A stretch of 64,000 bases of DNA from contig NZ_CP021112.1 of the NCBI RefSeq assembly GCF_002119765.1, positions 2,660,501 to 2,724,500 of the forward strand. Direction: 5' to 3'. This document shows, in pieces, positions 42,769 to 50,981 of this stretch. Made by a program: the position numbers and the translations under genes. Under the pieces are notes generated by a model. It searched no databases, had not been told where the DNA came from, and worked only from the letters and a program-made list of their open reading frames with translations. This stretch comes from Pseudorhodoplanes sinuspersici (GTDB taxonomy: Bacteria > Pseudomonadota > Alphaproteobacteria > Rhizobiales > Xanthobacteraceae). Position 1 is the stretch's first letter. Every line of letters begins with the position of its first letter.

Positions 42769-43845
42769 ATGTTCTACCGCGAGACCGGCCAATACAAGAC
42801 CGACTACGCCGCCGACATGGCGCTGTTTCCGATCCGGCAGGACCGCATCGGCATCGCGCTTATTCTCATCATCGCCTTCGTTGTCATTCCGCTGACCATG
42901 TCGAGTTTCACGTTGTCGGCGGTGATGATCCCGGTTCTGATCTTCTCGCTTGCCGCGATCGGTCTCAATCTGCTCACCGGCTATACGGGTCTGATTTCGC
43001 TCGGCACAGCCGGCTTCATGGGCGTTGGCGCCTATGCCTGTTACAAGTTCACCACCTGGTTCCCCGGCGTGAACATCATCGTGCTGATCCTGGCATCCGG
43101 CTTTGTGGCGGCAGCCGTCGGCGCCGTGTTTGGTCTGCCGTCGCTGCGCATCAAGGGGTTTTATCTCACGGTTGCGACGCTGGCGGCGCAGTTCTTTCTG
43201 TCATGGTGTTTCGTGCGGCTGCCGTGGCTGGTCAATTACAACATTTCCAACGCCATCGAAGTGCCGACGCGCACTATCCTTGATATTCCGGTGACGGGGC
43301 CGAATGCGACACCGGTGACGCGCTATCTGGTGGTGCTCAGCATTGTTGTGTTCATGACATGGATCGCGTCCAATCTTGTGCGCGGGCGTATTGGTCGAAG
43401 CTGGATGGCGGTGCGCGACATGGACATCGCCGCCGAACTGATCGGCATCCGATTGTATCGCACGAAGTTGCTCGCCTTCGCCGTCTCGTCTTACTATTGC
43501 GGTGTCGCCGGCGCACTGATGGTGTTTCTGTGGCTCGGCGCGGCGGAAGCCGACTCGTTCAACATCAATCAGTCTTTCATCATCCTGTTCATGGTGATCA
43601 TCGGTGGACTTGGAAGCCTGATCGGCTCGTTCTTCGGTGCCATCTTCATCTGGGGATTGCCGATTCTTCTCAGGTCGGCGCCTGAGTTTTTCGGCGTATC
43701 GATCGCAGCCGCTACCGTAGAACACATCCAGTATATGGTGGTCGGCGCGCTGATCATATTTTTCCTGATCGTCGAGCCGCACGGCCTCGCGCGGCTCTGG
43801 CAGATCGCAAAGCAGAAACTGCGGATGTGGCCTTTCCCCTATTAA
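42769..43845 (+). CDS. livM: Branched-chain-type ABC permease LivM
   Basis: A 358-residue permease. GLNLLTGYTGLISLGTAGFMGVGAYACYKFT (~65-95) is the LivM signature, then SLRIKGFYLTVATLAAQFF, RIGRSWMAVRDMDIAAELIGI and a C-terminal VEPHGLARLW. N-terminal extension before helix 1 is ~25 residues. The family-B repeat is directly upstream; the two receptor genes follow. Confidence 0.93.
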   Translation: MFYRETGQYKTDYAADMALFPIRQDRIGIALILIIAFVVIPLTMSSFTLSAVMIPVLIFSLAAIGLNLLTGYTGLISLGTAGFMGVGAYACYKFTTWFPGVNIIVLILASGFVAAAVGAVFGLPSLRIKGFYLTVATLAAQFFLSWCFVRLPWLVNYNISNAIEVPTRTILDIPVTGPNATPVTRYLVVLSIVVFMTWIASNLVRGRIGRSWMAVRDMDIAAELIGIRLYRTKLLAFAVSSYYCGVAGALMVFLWLGAAEADSFNINQSFIILFMVIIGGLGSLIGSFFGAIFIWGLPILLRSAPEFFGVSIAAATVEHIQYMVVGALIIFFLIVEPHGLARLWQIAKQKLRMWPFPY

Positions 43846-43941
43846 AGGAGCACAATTACGTCCTATCCGGTGGCAAAAGCCGCCGGCAACATGAGCAAAA
43901 CCACGGCCGCAAACGGCCGGACCGTTCTAGGGAGAATCGCA

Positions 43942-45270
43942 ATGCTGACCAGACATCTTGCAATGGGAATTGCGCTGGCGGGCTTTGTCGGGACCGCTCC
44001 GATCACAGCCTCGGCGCAGGAAAGCATCTATGTTCCGCTTTTAACCTACCGCACCGGCCCCTTCGCAGGCTCCGGCTTGCCGATCGCGAACGGCATGAAT
44101 GACTATCTGCAAATGCTCAACGAGCGCGACGGCGGCATCGGTGGCGTGAAGCTCACGATCGAGGAATGCGAGACCGGCTACGACACCAAGAGGGGAGTCG
44201 AATGCTACGAACAGGTGAAGGCCAAGAAGCCGGTGGTCGTGAATCCCTATTCGACTGGTATCACGCTGCAACTGATCCCGAAGGCTGCGGTCGACAAGAT
44301 TCCCGTATTGTCGATGGCTTACGGATTGTCCGCCTCCGCGGTCGGCGACGAGTTTCCATGGATCTTCAATCCGCCCGCGACCTATTGGGACGGCCTGTCG
44401 ATGATCTTTCGCTATATCGGCGACAAGGAAGGCGGGCTTGAAAAGCTGAAGGGCAAGACCATCGGCTATATCTTCTTCGATGGCGGCTATGGCCGCGAGC
44501 CGATCCCGCTGCTGGAGCAATTCGCCAAGGATTACGGCTTTGAGGTGAAGCTCTATCCGGTGCCGGCGACCGAGATGCAGAACCAGTCGGCGCAATGGTT
44601 GAACGTGCGTCGCGATAAACCGGCCTGGATGATCATGTGGGGCTGGGGCGCGATGAACCCGACCGCGGTGCGCGAAGCGACACGCATCAATTATCCTATG
44701 GACAAGTTCGTCGGCATCTGGTGGTCGGGCGGCGAGGATGATGCGCGCGGTGGCGGGACCGATGCCAAGGGCTATCTCACGCTCAACTTCAATGGTCTTG
44801 GCACGCAATATCCCGCGCTGCAGGACATTCAGAAATTCGTGCTCGACAAGGGCAAGTCGCAGACACCGAAGGATAAGTTCGGCGAAAATCTCTACAATCG
44901 CGGCGTCTATAATTCGGTGTTGATTGCCGAAGCGATCCGAAATGCCCAGAGGATCACGGGCAAAAAGGTTGTGACCGGCGACGACGTGCGGCGTGGCTTC
45001 GAATCGCTGAAGATTTCGGCGGCGCGTTGGAAGGAGCTTGGCTTGCCGGAATTCGGCGCGCCGATCGAAGCGGTGTCCTGCTCTGACCATAACGGCCATC
45101 ACGCCGCTTACATGCAGCAATGGGATGGTACGAAATGGGTGAGGGTTTCCGACTGGATCTCGCCCATGAAGGAACGCGTGCGTCCGCTGCTGGAGGCGGC
45201 GGCCAAGGACTATGTCAGCAAGAACCAGCCGTGGCCCAAGCGCACGGAATCCTGCGACAAGTCGTCATGA
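43942..45270 (+). CDS. ABC-transporter receptor, copy 1 (Peripla_BP_6-type)
   Basis: A 442-residue periplasmic receptor with a signal peptide (LAMGIALAGFVGTAPITASA). The core YRTGPFAGSGLPIANGMNDYLQMLNERDGGIGGVKL is that of branched-chain/aromatic-acid receptors. ATG 43942 follows AGGGAGA; the frame reaches GTG 43870. It is a close paralog of the next gene: most blocks match, including a 38-base identical DNA stretch near the 3' end. Two receptors with one transporter suggest widened substrate range. Confidence 0.92.
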   Translation: MLTRHLAMGIALAGFVGTAPITASAQESIYVPLLTYRTGPFAGSGLPIANGMNDYLQMLNERDGGIGGVKLTIEECETGYDTKRGVECYEQVKAKKPVVVNPYSTGITLQLIPKAAVDKIPVLSMAYGLSASAVGDEFPWIFNPPATYWDGLSMIFRYIGDKEGGLEKLKGKTIGYIFFDGGYGREPIPLLEQFAKDYGFEVKLYPVPATEMQNQSAQWLNVRRDKPAWMIMWGWGAMNPTAVREATRINYPMDKFVGIWWSGGEDDARGGGTDAKGYLTLNFNGLGTQYPALQDIQKFVLDKGKSQTPKDKFGENLYNRGVYNSVLIAEAIRNAQRITGKKVVTGDDVRRGFESLKISAARWKELGLPEFGAPIEAVSCSDHNGHHAAYMQQWDGTKWVRVSDWISPMKERVRPLLEAAAKDYVSKNQPWPKRTESCDKSS

Positions 45271-45399
45271 TGAATACGGCCTCCTGCTTCTGCGGCGGGA
45301 GGCCGCTTTCCACGAGCGGAATCTTCCTTGGAGTGAATCGTTCGAATCTTTGAAACCAAAGACAAGGCCGATACGAACGGCCAGATGAGAGGAAAACAG

Positions 45400-46731
45400 A
45401 TGCGTATGAAATATCTTGCTGCCGGCCTCGTACTGGCCGGTCTTGCCGCGTCCGGCGGTTTCACATCCAAGGCAGATGCCCAGGAACAGATCTACGTGCC
45501 GCTGTTCACCTATCGCACCGGACCGTTTGCCGGCTCCGGTATCCCGATCGCCAATGGCATGTACGATTACTTGCAGATGCTCAACGAGCGTGATGGCGGC
45601 ATTGGTGGCGTCAAGCTCGCCGTCGAGGAATGCGAGACCGGCTATGACACCAAGAAAGGTGTCGAATGCTACGAGCAGGTGAAGAACAAAAAGCCGGTCA
45701 TGGTCAATCCGTGGTCGACCGGCATCACGCTGTCGCTGATCCCCAAGGCGCCGGTCGATAAAATTCCGATCCTGTCGATGGCTTACGGTCTCTCGGCGGC
45801 GGCGGTCGGCGATGAGTTTCCCTGGGTGTTCAACCCGCCGATGACCTACTGGGACGCGCTCTCTGTGATCTTCCGCTATATCGGCGGTAAAGAAGGCGGA
45901 CTGGAAAAGCTGAAGGGCAAGACCATCGGCTATATCTTCTTCGACGGTGCCTATGGCCGCGAGCCGATTCCGCTGCTGGAGCAATTCGCCAAGCAATATG
46001 GCTTCAACGTCAAACTCTACCCGGTGCCGGTCGCCGAGATGCAGAATCAGGCGGCGCAATGGCTCAACGTGCGCCGTGATCGTCCCGCCTATATGATCAA
46101 TTGGGGTTGGGGCGCGATGAACCCGACCGCGGTGAAGGAAGCCGCCAAGATCAATTACCCGATGGACAAGTTCATCAGCGTTTATTGGGGCGGTGGCGAG
46201 GACGATGCACGCCCGACCGGTGCGGATGCCAAGGGCTTTACGTCGCTCGCCTTCAGCGCCACCGGGACGAATTTCCCGGCGCTGCAGGACATCCAGAAGC
46301 ACGTGCTTGGCAAGGTCGGCAGCCAGACCCAGAAGGAGAGACTCGGCGAGTCGCATTACAACAAGGGCGTCTATAATTCGGTGATGATCGCCGAAGGCAT
46401 CCGCAATGCGCAAAAGATCACCGGCAAGAAAGTGGTGAGCGGCGAGGATGTGCGGCGCGGTCTCGAAACGCTGAACATCACTGCGGAACGCTGGAAGGAA
46501 CTTGGCTTGCCCGACTTTGCCGCCCCGCTCGCCACCAATTGCAGTGATCATAGCGGGCATCAGGCCGCATTCTTGCAGCAATGGGACGGTACCAAATGGG
46601 TGAAGATCACCGACTGGATTTCGCCCATGAAGGACACGGTACGGCCGATGCTGGAAGCTGCGGCAAAGGATTATGTCAGCAAGAACCAGCCGTGGCCCAA
46701 GCGCACGGAGACTTGCGACAAGGCGTCGTGA
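45400..46731 (+). CDS. ABC-transporter receptor, copy 2 (tandem paralog)
   Basis: A 443-residue paralog of the upstream receptor (signal peptide AAGLVLAGLAASGGFTSKADA). Visible differences cluster in the N-terminal lobe and around the KYWDAL/GWG region, where ligand contacts usually lie: MIMWGWG versus MINWGWG and VGIWWSGG versus ISVYWGGG. ATG 45400 follows GAGAGGAAA. It ends with the same 38-base DNA tract as copy 1. Confidence 0.92.
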   Translation: MRMKYLAAGLVLAGLAASGGFTSKADAQEQIYVPLFTYRTGPFAGSGIPIANGMYDYLQMLNERDGGIGGVKLAVEECETGYDTKKGVECYEQVKNKKPVMVNPWSTGITLSLIPKAPVDKIPILSMAYGLSAAAVGDEFPWVFNPPMTYWDALSVIFRYIGGKEGGLEKLKGKTIGYIFFDGAYGREPIPLLEQFAKQYGFNVKLYPVPVAEMQNQAAQWLNVRRDRPAYMINWGWGAMNPTAVKEAAKINYPMDKFISVYWGGGEDDARPTGADAKGFTSLAFSATGTNFPALQDIQKHVLGKVGSQTQKERLGESHYNKGVYNSVMIAEGIRNAQKITGKKVVSGEDVRRGLETLNITAERWKELGLPDFAAPLATNCSDHSGHQAAFLQQWDGTKWVKITDWISPMKDTVRPMLEAAAKDYVSKNQPWPKRTETCDKAS

Positions 46732-46740
46732 TGTTTGTTA

Positions 46741-46870
46741 ACCTCCTCCCCTTGAGGGAGAGGAGGGGCGCGGCAGCGCGGCGTGAGGGTACATCTAGAC
46801 CGTAACCCCTCACCCCGCCTCGCCGCTAACGCAGCTCGGCTCCCGCTCCCTCAAGGGGAGAGGGAGGAGC
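46741..46870. repeat. Intergenic inverted-repeat element, relative of 325-490
   Basis: Left end CCTCCCCTTGAGGGAGAGGAGGGGCG and right end CTCCCTCAAGGGGAGAGGGAGG, inner CGTGAGGGT/ACCCCTCACCCCGCC. Same plan as the element at 325-490. It ends one base before the possible livF start ATG 46871 and supplies a GGGAGGAG that could act as a ribosome site. Confidence 0.75.
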
Positions 46871-46885
46871 ATGTGGAGATACCGG

Positions 46886-47731
46886 ATGTCCTCATCTGCG
46901 CTGCAAGAACCAACACCCCAGCCCGCCTCCGAGAAAATCCTCTCCGTCAACAACATCGAGGTGCTGTACGACCACGTCATCCTCGTGCTGAAAGGCGTGT
47001 CGCTTGAGGTCGACAAGGGCGGAATCGTTGCGCTGCTGGGGGCCAATGGTGCCGGCAAGACCACGACCCTGAAGGCGATCTCCAATCTCCTGCATTCCGA
47101 GCGCGGTGAAGTCACCAAAGGCTCGATCGTGTTCGAAGGGCAGGAGGTGCAATCGCTGTCACCGAACGAACTGGTGCGGCGGGGCTGTATCCAGGTGATG
47201 GAAGGCCGGCATTGCTTCGGCCACCTCACCGTCGAGGAAAACCTGCTCACCGGCGCGTTCACCCGCAAGGATGGCAAGGCGGCGATCAATCGCGATCTCG
47301 AAATGGTCTACGGCTATTTCAAGCGTCTGCGCGAGCGCCGCAGCTCAATGGCCGGCTATACTTCGGGCGGTGAGCAGCAGATGTGCGCCATCGGCCGGGC
47401 GCTCATGTCGCGGCCGAAGATGATCTTGCTCGACGAGCCGTCGATGGGCCTCGCGCCGCAGGTGGTTGAGGAGATCTTCGAAATCGTGAAGGACCTGAAC
47501 GCCAAGGAGAATGTGTCGTTCCTGCTCGCCGAACAGAATACCAATATGGCGCTGAAATACGCGCGCTACGGCTATATCCTTGAAAATGGCCGCGTGGTGA
47601 TGGACGGCGATGCAAAAGCGCTGTCCGAGAACGAGGACGTGAAGGAATTCTACCTCGGCATCGCCGAGGGCAAGCGCAAATCCTTCCGCGAAGGCAAACA
47701 TTACAAGCGCCGCAAGCGCTGGCTTGCGTGA
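46886..47731 (+). CDS. livF: Branched-chain-type ABC transporter ATPase (LivF)
   Basis: A 281-residue ATPase. Walker A GANGAGKTT, IQVMEGRHCFGHLTVEENLL, signature YTSGGEQQMCAIGRAL (canonical LSGGEQQ as TSGGEQQ), Walker B ILLDEPSMGLAP, LLAEQNTNMALKYARYGYILENGRVV. C-terminal tail is long and basic (KRKSFREGKHYKRRKRWLA), unusual for LivF. ATG 46886 has GGAG at good spacing; ATG 46871 is preceded by a purine-rich repeat end. Completes the Liv transporter. Confidence 0.92.
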   Translation: MSSSALQEPTPQPASEKILSVNNIEVLYDHVILVLKGVSLEVDKGGIVALLGANGAGKTTTLKAISNLLHSERGEVTKGSIVFEGQEVQSLSPNELVRRGCIQVMEGRHCFGHLTVEENLLTGAFTRKDGKAAINRDLEMVYGYFKRLRERRSSMAGYTSGGEQQMCAIGRALMSRPKMILLDEPSMGLAPQVVEEIFEIVKDLNAKENVSFLLAEQNTNMALKYARYGYILENGRVVMDGDAKALSENEDVKEFYLGIAEGKRKSFREGKHYKRRKRWLA

Positions 47732-47767
47732 GCTGCCTCACATTGCGCGATCGAAAGCCTTGCTAAC

Positions 47768-48451
47768 ATGCCAATTCTTGCCGCTGTTGCGTTCCTCTTC
47801 CTGCTGGCGCTCGTGTTCGGGCCAAGCTGGTGGATCAGGCATGTACTGAAGACGCATGGGGTCGATCGACCCGATCTGCCCGGCTCCGGGGGCGAATTTG
47901 CTCGTCATTTGCTTGATGAGGCGAAGCTCGAGGACGTGAAGGTCGAAATGACGCACGAGGGGGACCATTACGACCCGAATACGCGCACGGTGCGCCTCTT
48001 GCCCGATCATCATGATGGCCGTTCGGTTGCTGCCGTAGCTGTTGCCGCGCACGAGGTCTCTCACGCCATTCAGCATGCGCGCGGAGAACGCGCGTTCGCC
48101 TTGCGACTGGATCTCGTTAGCCAGCTTGTCTGGGTGGACCGCCTTGCTACCACCGTTCTGGTGCTCGTTCCCGTCGTCTTCATGCTGGTGAAGTCGCCGG
48201 TGCTGGCCATTGTCCAGGTTGCGGCCGCAATCGCGCTGTTTGGTGTTCGAGTCGTCATTCATCTGGTGACACTCCCGGTCGAGTTCGATGCCAGTTTCGG
48301 CAAGGCGCTGCCGGTGCTGGAGGGGCGGCGCTATCTCTCCGAACACGACATTCCGGCGGCGCGAAGCGTTCTGCGGGCGGCCGCCTTTACCTATGTCGCG
48401 GCGGCGTTGGCGACGCTTCTGAATGTGCTGCGGTGGTTTCGGATCGGGTAA
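47768..48451 (+). CDS. Zinc metallopeptidase of the YugP type, membrane-bound
   Basis: A 227-residue membrane protease. N-terminal helix (~1-24), cytoplasmic zinc site AAHEVSHAIQHARG (HEVSH, 95-99), then a paired helix region (TTVLVLVPVVFMLV, VLAIVQVAAAIALFGVRVV) and the third-ligand region LPVEFDASFGKALPVLE (Glu). This is the layout of the DUF2265/YugP group. It sits between livF and the PaaK-like gene; a functional tie is not apparent. Confidence 0.85.
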   Translation: MPILAAVAFLFLLALVFGPSWWIRHVLKTHGVDRPDLPGSGGEFARHLLDEAKLEDVKVEMTHEGDHYDPNTRTVRLLPDHHDGRSVAAVAVAAHEVSHAIQHARGERAFALRLDLVSQLVWVDRLATTVLVLVPVVFMLVKSPVLAIVQVAAAIALFGVRVVIHLVTLPVEFDASFGKALPVLEGRRYLSEHDIPAARSVLRAAAFTYVAAALATLLNVLRWFRIG

Positions 48452-48477
48452 GCCGAGGGACTGAGAGGACGCAGGCG

Positions 48478-49710
48478 ATGACCGAACATTACGACGCTCT
48501 CGAAACACGCGACCCGGCGCAGCGCGATCGGGAGAATTCGGTCGAGCTTCCGCGTGTGTTGATGCACGCGTTAGGGGCGGCCGGCTGGTCGAGGCAGTTG
48601 GCTGACGTCGATGTGAAATCCGTCGCCTCGCGCGAGGCGCTGGCGAAGCTGCCGCTTCTGCGCAAATCCGATCTGCCAGCCTTGCAAAAGGCAACGCCGC
48701 CTTTCGGCAGCTTCAATGTCTCGCCGCCCGGCAAGGCGAAGCGGCTTCTGATGTCGCCGGGTCCGATCTTCGAACCGGAAGGCCATGGCGATGATTTTGC
48801 CGGTGTGGCCCGCGCTTTGTTTGCGGCGGGTTTCCGCGAAGGTCATATCGTCCTCAACTGTTTCTCGTATCATCTGACTCCCGGCGCGTGGATGTTTGAA
48901 TCCGGAGCGCAGGCGCTGGGTTGCGCGGTCATTCCCGGCGGCGTCGGAAATACCGAGCAGCAGGTCGAGGCCATCGCGCGGCTGAAGCCGGATGGCTATG
49001 TCGGCACACCCGATTTCCTGAAAATCCTGCTCGATACCGCAGGGAAAGCCGGCAAGGATGCCTCCTCGATCAAACGGGCGCTCGTCTCCGGTGCGGCGCT
49101 GCCGGCCTCGCTGCGGCAAGAAATGGCCGCGCGCGGCGTCGATGTGCTGCAATGCTATGCCATCGCCGAGACCGGGGTGATCGCCTACGAGACGCCGGCG
49201 CGGGAAGGGCTCGTGGTCAACGAGAATATCTTCGTCGAGATCGTACGCCCCGGCACCGGCGATCCGGTGCCCGAAGGCGAGGTCGGCGAAGTGGTCGTGA
49301 CTTCGTTCAATCCGGATTATCCGATGATTCGGCTGGCGACCGGCGATCTGTCCGCCGTATTGCCGGGCCGCTCACCTTGTGGACGCACCAACATGCGCAT
49401 CAAGGGCTGGATGGGCAGAGCCGATCAGACCGCGAAGGTCAAAGGCATGTTCGTGCGGCCGGAGCAGGTGGCTGAAGTGTGCAGGCGCCACGGAGAACTC
49501 GGTCGCGTGCGGCTCGTCGTCACGCGTGAGGGCGAACAGGATGCGATGACGCTGCATGCCGAGACCGGTTCGCGCGACGCAAGCCTTGCCGATCAGGTTG
49601 CGGCCACGCTGCAATCGGTCACCAAGCTCAAGGGCGCGGTGAAGCTCGTCATGCCGGACAGCCTGCCGAATGACGGAAAGGTCATTGCCGACGAGCGGCC
49701 GATCTCTTGA
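48478..49710 (+). CDS. PaaK-like adenylate-forming protein with degenerate P-loop motif
   Basis: A 410-residue relative of phenylacetate-CoA ligase: KLPLLRKSDLPALQ, FESGAQALGCAVIPGGVGNTEQQVEAI, VGTPDFLKILLD, LVSGAALPASLRQEM, CYAIAETGVIAYE and the hinge YPMIRLATGDLSAVLPG with GRADQTAKVKGMFV. The usual SSGTTGKPT-type P-loop is replaced by SPGPIFEPEG at ~90. It may still adenylate or may be altered. The frame starts at ATG 48478. Co-oriented with the Liv cluster. Confidence 0.85.
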   Translation: MTEHYDALETRDPAQRDRENSVELPRVLMHALGAAGWSRQLADVDVKSVASREALAKLPLLRKSDLPALQKATPPFGSFNVSPPGKAKRLLMSPGPIFEPEGHGDDFAGVARALFAAGFREGHIVLNCFSYHLTPGAWMFESGAQALGCAVIPGGVGNTEQQVEAIARLKPDGYVGTPDFLKILLDTAGKAGKDASSIKRALVSGAALPASLRQEMAARGVDVLQCYAIAETGVIAYETPAREGLVVNENIFVEIVRPGTGDPVPEGEVGEVVVTSFNPDYPMIRLATGDLSAVLPGRSPCGRTNMRIKGWMGRADQTAKVKGMFVRPEQVAEVCRRHGELGRVRLVVTREGEQDAMTLHAETGSRDASLADQVAATLQSVTKLKGAVKLVMPDSLPNDGKVIADERPIS

Positions 49711-49764
49711 CCCTCGCTCCGTTTACGGAGAGAGGTTTAGAAAGGATCCAGAAAGAAAGATATC

Positions 49765-50979
49765 GTGCCGGATATTCTGAAACCCCGCGACGCCAAGGAC
49801 GTGGAAGACGCGGTGGTCTGGGCGTTGGCCGAGGGCAAGACGCTTGAAGTCGCCGGCCATGGTTCGAAACGCGGGATCGGGCGGCCTAACCAGTCGGATA
49901 TCACGCTGGATCTGTCGGCCTTGTCCGGCGTCACCTTGTATGAGCCCGAAGAGCTCGTGCTGTCGGCGCGGGCCGGCACGCCGATCGCCGAAATCGAGCA
50001 GCTTGTTGCGGCCAATGGACAGGAATTGGCTTTTGAGCCGATGGACTATGGCCCGCTCTTTGGTGATCCGCAGGGCGCCGGAACGATTGGCGGTGTGATT
50101 GCCGCGAACCTCTCGGGTCCGCGCCGTATCAAGGCCGGCGCCGCGCGCGATCATTTCCTCGGTGTGACGGCCGTGTCGGGCCGGGGCGAGACCTTCAAAT
50201 CCGGCGGCCGCGTGGTGAAGAATGTCACCGGCTACGATCTCTGCAAATTGCTGGCGGGTTCATACGGTACGCTGGCTGCGATGACCGATGTCACGATCAA
50301 GACCTTGCCGCGGGCCGAGACGGAATCGACGGTAATGGTCTTTGGCCTCGACGATACCAAGGCGGTCAGCGCCATGGCGGAGGCGATGGGGTCGTCCTGC
50401 GATGTGTCGGGCGCCGCGCATCTGCCCGTTCAGGTCATGGGCGATCTTCAGGGGCTGCTTGGCGAGCAGCCGGTCACACTCTTGCGGCTCGAAGGCGTGG
50501 TACCATCGGTGTCGCACCGCCTGTCGATGCTCGCTGCCTTGCTCAAGCCATACGGGCTGGTGGAGACGTTGGGGGAAGAGAGCTCTCGCTCGATCTGGCG
50601 CACGATCCGCGATGTACGCCTCTTGGCGGACGCCGCTTATCAGCCGGTGTGGCGCATATCGACTGCGCCGACGAAAGGGGCGGCCCTGGCGCAGGCGATC
50701 GCTTCCGAGACCGGCGCGGCTTATTTCTTCGATTGGGCCGGCGGGCTGATCTGGATTGCCATCCCGAAATCGCGTGATGCCGGTGCGGACCTGATCCGCC
50801 GCTCCGTCATTCAGGTCAGCGGCCACGCGACATTGATCCGGGCGCCGGCCGCCATTCGAGCGGCCGTTGACGTGTTCGAGCCACAGGATGAGGGTGTCGC
50901 GGCCTTGACCAAGCGGGTGAAAGACAGCTTCGATCCCAAAGGCATTCTCAATCCCGGTCGCATGTGGGCAGGGGTGTAA
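49765..50979 (+). CDS. glcE: Glycolate oxidase subunit GlcE
   Basis: A 404-residue FAD-binding oxidase subunit: LEVAGHGSKRGIGRP, LVLSARAGTPIAEIEQLVAANGQELAFEP, GDPQGAGTIGGVIAANLSGPRRIKAGAARDHFLG (FAD contacts), KSGGRVVKNVTGYDLCKLLAGSYGTLA and the C-terminal DPKGILNPGRMW. GTG 49765. The paired glcD, normally directly upstream, is missing here: a PaaK-like gene takes its place. GlcF follows two bases later. Confidence 0.93.
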   Translation: MPDILKPRDAKDVEDAVVWALAEGKTLEVAGHGSKRGIGRPNQSDITLDLSALSGVTLYEPEELVLSARAGTPIAEIEQLVAANGQELAFEPMDYGPLFGDPQGAGTIGGVIAANLSGPRRIKAGAARDHFLGVTAVSGRGETFKSGGRVVKNVTGYDLCKLLAGSYGTLAAMTDVTIKTLPRAETESTVMVFGLDDTKAVSAMAEAMGSSCDVSGAAHLPVQVMGDLQGLLGEQPVTLLRLEGVVPSVSHRLSMLAALLKPYGLVETLGEESSRSIWRTIRDVRLLADAAYQPVWRISTAPTKGAALAQAIASETGAAYFFDWAGGLIWIAIPKSRDAGADLIRRSVIQVSGHATLIRAPAAIRAAVDVFEPQDEGVAALTKRVKDSFDPKGILNPGRMWAGV

Positions 50980-50981
50980 TC

